Assembly: GCA_013400115.1 (NCBI GenBank)
Contig: VXBP01008536.1
Coordinates: forward strand, 336,496 to 400,495
Source: Rhinopomastus cyanomelas
Taxonomy: Eukaryota > Chordata > Aves > Bucerotiformes > Rhinopomastidae
Length of the DNA: 64,000 nucleotides
Reading direction: 5' to 3'
The position numbers and the translations under genes were made by a program. Shown here one piece after another: positions 1-9,870 of this stretch. The notes beneath the pieces are model-generated. The model made no database searches. It was not told where the DNA came from and was given only the letters and a program-made list of their open reading frames with translations. Positions within the stretch are counted from its first letter, which is position 1, and the number at the start of each line of letters is the position of its first letter.

Positions 1-544
1 CCTGTCCCAGCAACAGGCTGTTTGTCTCCTTTTCTTGCCAGCTTTCTTCCCCGCCTGCTTCTCCCACAGAGCTCCGGGCTCTCTTCCATCCTGCAGGGAT
101 CCCCTCGCTAACTGCTCTAGCCCCTTTCGACACTGAAACCCTCAGCAAGGCTTTTCCCTTTCTGTTTTTCGCCTTTCCTCCTCGACTTGCCGAGCCCTCC
201 ACCCCCCGAGTGTTTCTCCACGGCCGGCTCCTCTGCAGCTACTCACGGGAAGAGCGGGAGAAACGAGATGTTCTTCCCGGTGTCCCACCCTGCTGCCGCC
301 TGGCAGCTCGGGGGCTTCCTGAGAAAAGGGCTTGCGTCCGGTCGGAAGCACCTTAATAGCTCTGATGAATCAACCTCCCGCGACAGTCCCTCTCCAACTC
401 ATTTACATCCTACTGTGGTGAACGTGGTGATTTCATGCCCTCGTTCTGCCTCCAGAGCAGCTGTTGTTGATTCACTGGCTGCTCGGCAAAGGATTCAACT
501 GGGGTGTCCATGCGGCTGCTCTTCAGCCAGACTGGGAGAGTTGA
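1..544. other. Intergenic DNA, no gene recognised
   Basis: GC-rich sequence with pyrimidine-rich stretches near the left edge. Short open frames exist on both strands but none resembles a known protein. Nothing further can be supported. Confidence 0.5.
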
Positions 545-850
545 GGGGTGGGTGTCAGGAGGATGGAGCTGGGCTATTCTTGGTGTCATGTAGTGATAGG
601 ATGAGGGGCAATGGTTGTAAGCTGGAACATAGGAGGTTCCACATCAACCTGAGAAGGAACTTCTTCCCAGTGAGGGTGACGGAGCACTGGAACGGGCTGC
701 CCAGGGAGGTTGTGGAGTCTCCGTCACTGGAGATGTTCAAGACCCGCCTGGATGTGTTCCTGTGTGACTTGGTCTGGGTGACCCTGCTGTGGTGGGGGAT
801 TGGACTAGATGATCTTTTGAGGTCCCTTCCAGTCTGTAATGATTCTATGA
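545..850 (+). repeat. CR1 LINE 3' end fragment
   Basis: The sequence carries the typical bird CR1 tail: a stretch about a gain of lines like 'aggttccacatcaacctgag', then a block encoding a consensus resembling 'EHWNGLPREVVESPSLEMF', and the terminal GATTCTATGA at 841-850. The orientation is sense to the + strand. It is a 5'-truncated, non-coding copy, which is how most CR1 insertions are found. The open frames across it are only reading frames of the repeat. Confidence 0.93.
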
Positions 851-3484
851 AGTCCTCCCAGCACCCACTCGCCAGCTGTGCTGCAGAGCTGCATCTCGGC
901 CCCGAGCTCCACAAGGTGCCCACGTCCATGTTCCCCACCCCTGCCCCTGAAAACGACACAAGCGTCATCCGTCACCAGAGCAGTTCTTGGCTCCTCTTGC
1001 GAAGGTGGGGGAAGTCCTGCAAAGGAGGAGCCGAGACAGAATGAGCTTGGGACAGCGATGTCACCCTAGCTCTGCCCCCACCACCGCTGTCACTGTGAAA
1101 CCCTGAGGGGATCTTGAACCCAGATGCTCCTGGGGAACTTAGGCCTTTGCACGAGAGGCACCGAGCTGCTCCCTGTGCCCATCAGGCTCCTCTGGCCTTA
1201 AACTCTGGCGACCGAGAACTAAACCCTGTTTCTGGTGTCTGTGGTTTTGTGTGGAAGCTCCGCAGAGCTCAAACACAAGGCTGTGGCCAGAGCAGGCTCA
1301 AGGGCCAGTCAGTGTTTTGGCCTCATGCAAATCACAGCTGCACCTGGGGAGCAGCATGGGGAAAGCACTTCCCAAGTCTCGGCTGCCAGCTGGCTGGTGG
1401 CTTCACCCCGGGCCGGGGATGCCGACCCAGGACCAGTCTGAGCTGTGGCACCTGCTTGCCTGGGCCAGCAGCCCCAGTAGCAGCCCCAGCAGCCAAACCC
1501 AGGCTCGGGGCAAAGGCAGCACTAAGTTCCCAGTCCTGGACCTCACACTGGCCAGGGAAACCAGCTATGACTCTCCCCAGGTCATCCTCATGAGCAGAAA
1601 GGTTTGGAACCTGACGAATTTTCAATTTATCAGAAGCCTTGAAAAGCCCTTTTTGGTCCAAAAGAGGGTCTCAAAAAGAGTTTTTTCCCGTGAATCCCCG
1701 TTTTCTGGTTTCTGCCGGCCTTAGCTGGGATTGTGAATGTGGCTGTGCCTCTGTTTCCCTTTTAGGGCTGCAGCATGAACCAGCTAACTCGCCGCAGTTC
1801 TGGATCACTCCAGCTGCTCCCTGGGCAATGGAATCCCTGACCATTGGGCACCTTGGTCCCCTCAATGGGCGACAGGTTTGCAAAGCTCTGGGTGTCTGGG
1901 GCTGGCTGGGAGCAGCTGTGGCAGAGGAGCAGTGGGTGGGTGTGTTCCAGCTGTTTCCTGGCTGAGCTCATCTCCGCTCGCGCTGCTCCGCCGTGCCCCT
2001 CCAAGCTCTGCTCCCGCTCCTTGGGCCGCCCAGCACTCATGGGCAAGGGCCAACCGCGTCTTCACCTGGCACAGTCCTTGAAGGAAAGTGGCGTGAGAGC
2101 CTCAGCGCCGCATGAATAAACCAGCCCAAGACACTGCCCTGCCACAGGCTGCGCTGGCCCTGCCCAGCCTGGCCGCAGTGGGATGCTGGGGTTTGCTGCC
2201 GGCGGCTCTGGGATCAGGCAGGAAAAGCTCTTTCCTCTTCTTGCATCCTTCCTCCCCAGCACACTGCAGTGAAATAAAGGGCGTGAGTGTGGAGCTGGAG
2301 CAGCTTCCCCAAGTCTCCAGCCGGTAGGAGCTGGGGAAGGAAGGGTGCTTGACACCCGCACAGAGCTCAGACCCACCCTGGCTGGTGGGAAATGGCTGAT
2401 GGTGGCAGCTAAATCGATTGAGGGAAGCTGTGCCCCAGCAGCACGACAGCCACTCCACAGACACCTCGTGTGCCCTCTTGCCATCTCCCACCACCTCAAC
2501 ACCTCCCAGTGACCCCCTTGAACCTGGGTCAGGGCCATGCTGTGGCAGCCGCCTCACATACAGGACACCTGAGCTGCCAGCTGCACCCTGAGCATCTCCT
2601 GCTCCATGCCACCCCCCTGGTGTCTGTGACCCCGTGTGCCCTCCCACTCCCAGCAGGACCAGCCCTTGCCCAGGTGCAGGGTGCCCTCGTGCCCTGTCCC
2701 ATCTCCCATGTCCCCGCTGATCTCGCTGGCTGCGGGCGCCGTTTTCCACCCGGATGGCACTGCGGGTGCAGACTTTCACCTCGGGGGCCGTGTTTCTCAT
2801 ACCTGCACCCCCTCGAAGGCCGAGGCGGCGCTTTTGTGTGGCTGCCTTTGCAGCTCAAACCTTATCAGGGCTGAGGAGAGTGCCATGAGGGCTTCTCGCT
2901 GCCAGGGTTTGCTTTGGCCAGGGGCCAGCCCCACAAGCAGCACTAGTGGGGGATCTCCCCACTAGCCAGTGGCTTCCTGCTGTTACGGGGCCATAAACAC
3001 TCCCTAACGGTCAGTGGGAGCTGGTGGCAAGATGCTCCTAGCCCTGGGGCTTTCCAGGTGCTGGAACCTGCACACAGGGTTTGCACCCTGTGGTGCCTTG
3101 AGGAGCTGTGACCTTGGCTGAAATTCAGCACCTCTCAAAAGTAGATGTTTCACTTCAGGGCTCTGCACTGCACCCCTGGTGTCCATTCGGAGCTGGCAGG
3201 ATGCAAAAGGGATTTTTAAAGCAAGTGCTCTCACCGATTGTCTCCAAGCAGGGTCGCTCCTGGGACGGGGCAGGTAGTGGGGCCCATCTGCTCCTGTGAA
3301 TTCAGGTGACCTCGGGACTGGTCCCACAGCAGAGTGGACTCCAAGCTGCTGTCCCACGGAAGCAGCCTCAGCACTGGTCTGAGATCCCTGGCACTTGGCA
3401 AGAGGGGAGGACACTGCCCCATGTCGGGACATGGATGTCCCTGTCCCCTGCTTGGTGCCATGGGCTCAGCTTCGTGCACTGGGT
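851..3484. other. Intergenic DNA, no gene recognised
   Basis: GC-rich unique-looking sequence. Several overlapping open frames occur on both strands, as expected from high GC, but none has a recognisable domain or a convincing splice context. No repeat family was recognised. Confidence 0.5.
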
Positions 3485-3760
3485 TCATAGATTCCCAGAC
3501 TGGATTGGGCTGAAGGGGCCCATCAGGTTGTTCCTCCAGTCCCATTCCTGCCCTGGGCAGGGCCATCCCCAACCAGACCAGGTCGCTCAGAGCCCCAGGT
3601 CCAACCTGACCTGGGATGGTGCCGGGGATGGGGCTCCTCTTACCTCTCTGGGCAGCCTGGGCCCAGGGTCTCACAGTCCTCAGCATCAACGGTTTCTTCC
3701 CCAGATCTACTCTGAATCTCCCTCTCTACCTTTTCCAGCTTGTCCTCCTGCCCTGCAGAG
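3485..3760 (-). repeat. Diverged CR1 LINE fragment
   Basis: It starts with a degraded reverse-complement CR1 tail (TCATAGATTCCCAGACTGG). The familiar antisense blocks follow in order: CCATTCCTGCCCTGGGCAGG, a GACCAGGTCGCTCAGAGCCC block, a TCTCTGGGCAGCCTG block and TTTCTTCCCCAGATCTACTC. Mismatches are many, so the copy is old. The right boundary is approximate. Confidence 0.8.
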
Positions 3761-5225
3761 CAGGATGGGGATGGGTGCACACCGGCGGGACAAACCAGCC
3801 CTGAAGTGCCTCTTTCTGGGCTCTTTGCCCTGTAGCACCCAGCTGAGTCCTCAGGGCAAAGGGGACGTCCTGCCCTGCCCTCCTGCCCTGCCACAGCCGC
3901 CAGCAAACCACCGCTCTGTCTCTGCACTGGGAGCTGGTCCCAGCTCCACGCAGATGGGCCGCGTGTGTCTCACACAGAGCCCCCTTCTCCAGCCGGCAGG
4001 CTCCCAGCCGCCAGGGATCTGGCAAGGGCCGGGACAGCGCGGCTGGACCTTCCCGGCAGCAGCGGCACAGACCAGCCATTGAAAGGCAGCAGAAAAGCCT
4101 TTCTGTGCCGCTGCCTGGAGCCACACATCTGCTCCCGGCGCACAATCGGGCCCTTGAGCCGGGGACAGCGTCATGGGGCCAAGAGCATTGGGTCCTCCCG
4201 CTCCTTTCCCGCTGCGGGCTGGTTCGGAGCCTGAATCCTCCTCCTGGCAGCCTCTTGGCTCTCGGCTTCTGCCCTCAGGTCCCTGCTGCAAACTGGTCAG
4301 GAACAGGTTTCCAGTATTGCGCCGCGGCCACTGCTTCGAGAGCTCCAGCCCTGCCCAGGCGCCACGGCTGCCACCCGCTGGTCTCGGAGCTTTTCCTGCA
4401 GATGGTGCCCAGTGAAGACAGGGCCTCCCAACTCGCTGGTTTGAGCCCATCTGCCCCATGGGGACAGGGCAGCCCCGCCAGGACAGTGGGAGCAGCTGGC
4501 CATGGAGGACCCGTGTCCCTCCTGTCGTGAGAAGTGGGACAGCAGGGGTGGTGTGGCCTGACCCCATGGCCACAGGGCTGCTGGGCTGACCCCTGTGGCA
4601 GTCAGGGTGCCGCTGCTGCCTCCCTGCATGGGTGCCCTCCACACACAGACCCCTGGGCAGGGCCTCCTGGCAGGGGCAGACACGGGGCACAAGGGATGTT
4701 TGAGAGTAGCCGGCCTGTTTGGGGCATGAGATAGGGTCTGGCTGTCAAAGCCAGACATGGTGATGGGGGCCAGGACATGTCCCCCAGGAGATGGGGACAG
4801 AAATCTTGCCAGACAGAGGGGCAGTGGCTGGTACAGACCCTCAGCCTTGCTCCGGGCAGGAGGGCGACACCACGGGTGGCACAGCATCCCAGTGTCCCAG
4901 TTTCACTGTCACTGGACCCGTGGGAGAAGCTGGAGTGATGGAGGGGGGAGCCGGGTGGTGATGGGGAGAGCTGGGAAGATGTGGGGGGAAACTGGAGCAG
5001 CGGGGGTGGAGGCTGGGGGACGTGTTCGGTGGCACTGGGAAGGTGGTGGTGGGCGGCCAGTGGAAGCAGCTGAAGTGCGGTGACCGCTGACCAGTGGCCG
5101 GGTGGCCGGGTGGTGGGTGACTGGCAGCGTGACGGGTGACTCCGCGGGGCTCCGGGAGGGGGCGCTGCTGCCCAGGGAGCCGCCCACGGCTGCGGGGAGG
5201 GCACGGACGTGGGGCAGGGCGAAGC

Positions 5226-5390
5226 GGGTGCTGGGCATCTGGGGTGCGTGCACACGTGGGTGCTGGGGGACAGCAGAGTGTGTTTGGCGTGAGTGCACAG
5301 GTGGGTCCTGGGCACCTGGGGCAGATGTATGGGGTGGGTGCTGGGGGTGGCTGTTTCGAGTGGGTGCATAGGTGGGTACAGGAGGGGAAG
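5226..5390. repeat. Degenerate minisatellite, unit about 32-45 bp
   Basis: Units begin with GGGTGCTGGG or a close variant at 5,226, 5,258, 5,303, 5,336 and 5,374, giving spacings of 32, 45, 33 and 38 bp. Each unit tends to include a GTGCACA/GTGCATA-like segment followed by GGTGGG. Unit-length variation and substitutions suggest an old array. The flanking G-rich sequence from about 4,750 has similar composition without clear units. Confidence 0.65.
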
Positions 5391-5839
5391 GCGCAACCTC
5401 TTCGTGCCAAGTGGGACAGTGACGGGGGACAAGAGGCCTCAGTCAGTGCCAAGAAACTTTTTGTCCCCCACCTGAACTTACGCAGCCCCTCGACAGCTGC
5501 CCCCAGTGGCCTGGGCACAGCACAGGGCGACGCGGAGCTTTAGGCAGAGGGACGCAGAAGGCTCCGGGCAGCATCCTCTGCTCCAGACCCTGTGGCACTG
5601 CTCGGCCCTCATGTTTGTCTGGGCAGATGTGGGGCCAGCGACTGAGGATGCTCGGCCATCTGAGCCACCTCCGGCAGATCCAGAGCTAACGGTGCCTTTC
5701 TGAGGGAGTCCCTGCCGTGCTGGTTTCGTCCCCCAGGAGATTCCCGGGGCAGCGGATGGTGGGGCTGGGCACAAGGACCCTCGGCAGCATCTGGGGAGAG
5801 CGGGACGGGAGCAGCCTGAGTGGTGCCACAGAGCAGAGG

Positions 5840-5915
5840 CTGTTAATTTTTAATGTGTAGAAGTCGCTTTCGCGAAAGCCCCGGCGCACGGCGAGGCTGA
5901 TGATTAATTCAGCGA
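5840..5915. promoter_or_regulatory. AT-rich island with TAAT cores and a perfect 14-bp palindrome
   Basis: In GC-rich surroundings this short segment has TGTTAATTTTTAATGTG, then the perfect palindrome GCTTTCGCGAAAGC at 5,866-5,879, then GATGATTAATTCAGCG. TAAT and TTAATT are homeodomain-type cores, and TTTCGCGAAA resembles E2F-type sites. A conserved regulatory element is an inference; conservation was not tested. Confidence 0.35.
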
Positions 5916-7233
5916 GTGACGCACGAGGGAGATGAGAGCGGGGCCGGCTGTCACCTGCCGGAGGGTCCTGCTTCCAGGGGTGGCAGGGCTGGAAAGGGCT
6001 GCAGGTCCTGCTGGGCTGGTGTCACTGGTGCGGCAGTGACTTCCCAGTGCCCGCCTCGGGACTGGTGCTGTGGGTTCCCCTGTTGGAGCATTCTGGTGGG
6101 CTGCGAAGGGGGGCTGCTCCAGCGGAGCTGCTGATGGCGTTGGAGGGTGAGAGCTCAGGCAGCTGGTTCCCCCTCGGAGCCCCCAGCCCGTCGCAGCCCG
6201 CGGGTCTGCGCCAGCTAATGCACAAATGAATAGGAGAGTAACGGCGGTGGAGGGGCTGGTCTGCACCTCCTCATCCCCTCCACTGGGTGAGCAGACAGCA
6301 GCCCTCCCACAGCAGCCTCAAAGAGGACGAGCCAAACCCAGAGATGGTGAGTGGGGCGTGAGGTAACCAGCGAACAACCCGTACGCAGCAGGAGGATGAG
6401 GAGCAGAAGCGCTGCTGGAGGGTGTTTATGCCATGAAAGGCCCTTCGCGGTGCAACGCAAGGGCAGGTCTGGCGCAGCTGCTGGCATCCGGCTGCAAAGC
6501 TGCGGCTGTGGACGTGCTGGCAGGTTCGGGCATGAAGGGAGCAGACAGAAATGCGTCAAAGCCGGCGGAGCCAGCCCCTCCCACAGCTCCCATGTGCCCC
6601 CTGCACCTCTGGGGCTCCACCAAAGCCCTCCCCTCTCAGCTGTGGGGTCCCCGCGGGTGGCAGCAGGGCACAGGTGCTTCTCCATCCAGCACAGGCGTCG
6701 CCTCTCGGAAGCGGATGGGGAAGGTGCTGTCCCTGTCACTGAAAAGTGAGTTTCTCCAAGACCATGCTGAGCCTCCAGGCTTTGGCTTGAAGTGTCTGGG
6801 GACCTGGGCTTGGCGTCTCCTGCCTGCTAGTGAAAAGGCAGTTAATAGGCGACGGCTCGTCAGAGGGGCAGGGTGCCCCTGCAGACGTTTTTAGCTGTGA
6901 TGAGCACTGGCGACACAGCAGCGAGGGAACTTCCCTGTGGCCTCCAGGGCTCCTGTGAGCCGCGGCGCCGGAACAGCTGGCCCCACGCACAGTTTTGTAG
7001 GAGGACCAGTGGCAAGAAGAGTGATGGCCACAGTCAAAGTCACACTGGGACACACCAGGACCTACATCGCCGATGCCTTCCTTTGGCTCTGAGGCTTTCT
7101 GTGGCCAAGGCCTCTGCAAAGGTGGCCTGGGGTGAGGCTGGGAGGGAGCCCGTGGACACCTGCCGCTGGGCTCATGGGCGCCCGAATTCCACGTGCCCCG
7201 TAGAGGAAGGAGTGATAATGGAAGAGCTCTGCT

Positions 7234-7262
7234 TTCGAATTTAAATAATTAAGAGTAACAGT
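7234..7262. promoter_or_regulatory. AT-rich TAATTA island, candidate conserved non-coding element
   Basis: The segment contains CGAATTTAAATAATTAAGAG, an abrupt AT-rich patch in GC-rich flanks, with overlapping TTAAAT and TAATTA cores. About 80 bp further on, ACAATATTCATGAAG is another AT-rich patch. A regulatory role is inferred from composition and motif type only. Confidence 0.3.
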
Positions 7263-7880
7263 GAGGTGGAAACAAATGTGCAGAAGGTTGGAGGCTCCCT
7301 GGAAGGAGGCAGACACGAAAGAAGTGGCCCGGCTACAATATTCATGAAGCTCTGGAGGCAGCGACGTGGGCGCCTGGAAGGAGGGTGCTTGCGTGGGCTC
7401 ATCTCCTCTGGAGACCCGGGCAGATTTGGTGGGGGGAAACCCTTAACCCTCCATTTCTGAAGGGCCTCCTGCACCGGAGCGGGGCGGAGGCTCAGCCCTG
7501 TGGGCCGGAAAGGGTGAGTCCAGGGGCACCGCTGAACCCAAGACCCTTCAGGGGCTATCGGGGCTTTTGCTGAAGCCTGTGTTGGTCTCGAGCGGTGAAA
7601 GCCCTTTCCGCCGCTCCGGCCCCAGCCCCAGCAGGTGCCCTTGTGCTGGGGGCTGGGATGGACCTGAGCAGAGACCCCCTGGCCAGGCTGCTTTTGGCTT
7701 TTCCCCGGGGGCGTGGGCAGAGCCGCGTCTCCATCCCCCCCAGAGCAAGTGGGTTACGGACGATGTGACGACGGTGCCCCCCGGGTCTGCTGCGGGGGTT
7801 CTGCAGACACCGTCTGCCCTGGAGTGGGGCTGCCCAGGGGTCTCTGTGGTGAGGGGAGCAAAAGACATGGCTGCAAAAGC

Positions 7881-7930
7881 TGCTTAAGGGATTTGAATTC
7901 TTAATCCCCATTAGAAATTAGTGTCCAAAT
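7881..7930. promoter_or_regulatory. AT-rich island with TTAAT and ATTAG cores
   Basis: Contains GAATTCTTAATCCCCATTAG and then AAATTAGTGTCCAAATC. The TAATCCCCATTAG arrangement places two inverted homeodomain-like cores close together (TAATCC is the bicoid/OTX-type core). Function is inferred. Confidence 0.33.
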
Positions 7931-8350
7931 CCCTGGAGCGGCGGCAAATCCCACCCCACAAAGTTCAGTTTTCTCCTTCAAAGCAGAAAGAAGCACAAGC
8001 TGCAGCCTGTGGTGCCAGCAGCCCGGGAGGAGGACTGGCCAGCGTCACCCACAGCCCTGGGCCACGGGACACCGGTGGGCACTGTCTGGGCACAGTCACC
8101 CTCGTTTCCCCGTGGACATCGGGCTGTTTCTGGCCAGGGTGACTGAGCATTCCAAAGCTTGGGATCTTGTCCCGTGACCCAGCCACCAGCAAGTCCCCAG
8201 CACCCTCCTCCCAGGGGCCGAGGATCATCCCTGGACACTGACAGTGCAGGAACCTTGCTGGAACTTCCCGGCACAGGCAGCAGTCGCGAGAGACCTCCTT
8301 GCTGCAGGGGGCCACGGAGGGAGCCCGGCGCTGTCAGCTTGGATGACATC

Positions 8351-8371
8351 TTAATTCAGGTCAATTAAAGG
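8351..8371. promoter_or_regulatory. Short AT-rich island, paired TTAATT/CAATTA cores
   Basis: TTAATTCAGGTCAATTAAAG holds two TTAATT-type cores flanking CAGGTCA, a nuclear-receptor-like half site. This composition is unlike its GC-rich neighbours. Regulatory function is a guess from the motifs. Confidence 0.28.
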
Positions 8372-9374
8372 GTTCGGGCAAGAACAAACAAGCGGTCAAG
8401 CTCCTCCAGACACATGGCAGGAGATCTGAACTGGAGCTGACAACCGCCTGCGGGAGACGGCCCGGCCCTGGGTGCTGGAGCGGGGGCGCGCTGTTTGCAG
8501 ATGCACAGCGCACACCCCAGCTTGTCCCGCGGCGGGGCCCGGACCTTCACCCCAGAACACTCTTCAGCAGGGACGGAAAGGGCTCGGGTCAGCCGGTGGG
8601 GGTGCAAACTGCTGAGGGGTTGCTTCAGGACAGGTCTTCCCAGGGTCTTCTGGTGGGTGCTTGCGGATGCTCCCCCACCTCTGCTGCATCGTGTCTGCAG
8701 CGGGCGTCTGGGCTGAGCCCCAGTCTTTGGTGATGAACGAGGTGGCTCTGGTCTGATGGACCAGCAGCTGCAGCTCAGAACCAGAGGAGTTTCCAGACTG
8801 AGACAAGCTCCATGAAGCTCTGCTTTCCACACGCCAGGCTCCTTGACAGGGGTGGCTTGTGCCAACCTGCCTGCTGGCACAGCTGCCTCCAAGGTTTAGG
8901 ACAAGCCCCAAACACTTCCTCAAGCTTTAGGTGAAGGTAGGATCCAGCACCTCGTCAGGATTTCTTGCACAGCAGCTTGGGGGTCTGGCTGGGAGCGAGA
9001 AGGGTGTGGGGGCCAGGTGCCGCCGCGTGGATGCTCCGCACAGAGCTGCTTCGTGTGGTGAATCTGCTTCTGAGGGACACGTTCATGAAATATAGATGTG
9101 AGACCTGCGTCGAGCCGGCGGAGCCTGGAGACAGCCGGCGGGTCTGCGCAGGCGGCAGCACGCAGCCTCTCGCTTCCCCACCGCAATCAAAAATTCATGG
9201 TCTTCAGAACACGAGCTGTGATCTGGGAGCCCAGGCTGCCCCAAGGGTTGGCAGGGCTCTCTGCCAGCCCCCTGCCGCCAGCCCTTCGCCCACGCTGACG
9301 GGCGCTGCTCCCCGCAGCCACCCTGCGCGCAGAGTCCTGCTGCATCCTGCCGCGCAATCCCGGGCAGAATGCGC

Positions 9375-9870
9375 TAGGCTGGAGAAGACCTTTAAGATCA
9401 CTGAGCCCCAGAATCACCCCAGCCCCCCCTAAGCCCAGTCCCTGAGCTCCACATCTCCCCGACTGGCAAACACAGCCAGGGACCGCCACTCAACCCCCTC
9501 CTGGGCAGCCTGTGCCAAGGGCTGAGGGTTCTTTCCAGGGAGAAGTTGTTCCTAACCTGTAGTCTAACCCCCCCAGCACAGCCTGAGGCCATTTCCTTGG
9601 CTCCTATCACTTGTTCCAAGCCCTTGTTTGTGAGAAGAGGCCAACCCCCCTGCTCTTGGCACCGTCCTTTCAGGGAGCTGTGGGGAGCAGTGAGGGCTGC
9701 CCTCAGCCTCCTTCTCTCCAGACCCACCAGCCCCAGCTCTCCTGGCCTCTCCCCATCAGCCCTGTCCTCCCGGCCCTTCGCCAACCTCGTTGCTCTTCTC
9801 TGGCCCTGCTCCAGCCCCTCAAGGTCCTTCTTGCATTGAGGTGCCCCAACATGACCCCAGCACTAGAGAT
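9375..9870 (-). repeat. CR1 LINE fragment
   Basis: Antisense CR1 3' region. Recognisable blocks in order are CTGGAGAAGACCTTTAAGATC, TAAGCCCAGTCCCTGAGCTC, ACTCAACCCCCTCCTGGGC, GAGGCCATTTCCTTGGCTCC, a TGAGAAGAGGCCAACCCCC block and CAAGGTCCTTCTTGCATTGAG. It belongs to the same general subfamily as the copies at 40,592 and 52,781. The terminal repeat is missing and the left boundary is approximate. Confidence 0.92.

Larger units (their letters stand above)
3761..9374. other. Intergenic DNA with minisatellite and AT-rich islands
   Basis: No gene recognised. The stretch contains a G-rich degenerate tandem region at about 4,750-5,390 and several short AT-rich islands near 5,840-5,915, 7,234-7,262, 7,881-7,930 and 8,351-8,371, listed separately. 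In the human locus KANK3 lies upstream of ANGPTL4, but I could not identify KANK-type coding exons here. Confidence 0.5.

Noticed and set aside
187..1044. Plus-strand open frame of 285 codons
   Set aside because: Its middle part is the translated CR1 tail and the rest has no recognisable domain.
4602..5518. Minus-strand open frames of over 200 codons rich in His, Pro and Thr
   Set aside because: They translate the G-rich minisatellite-like region; periodic low-complexity residues, no splice or start context, no recognised family.
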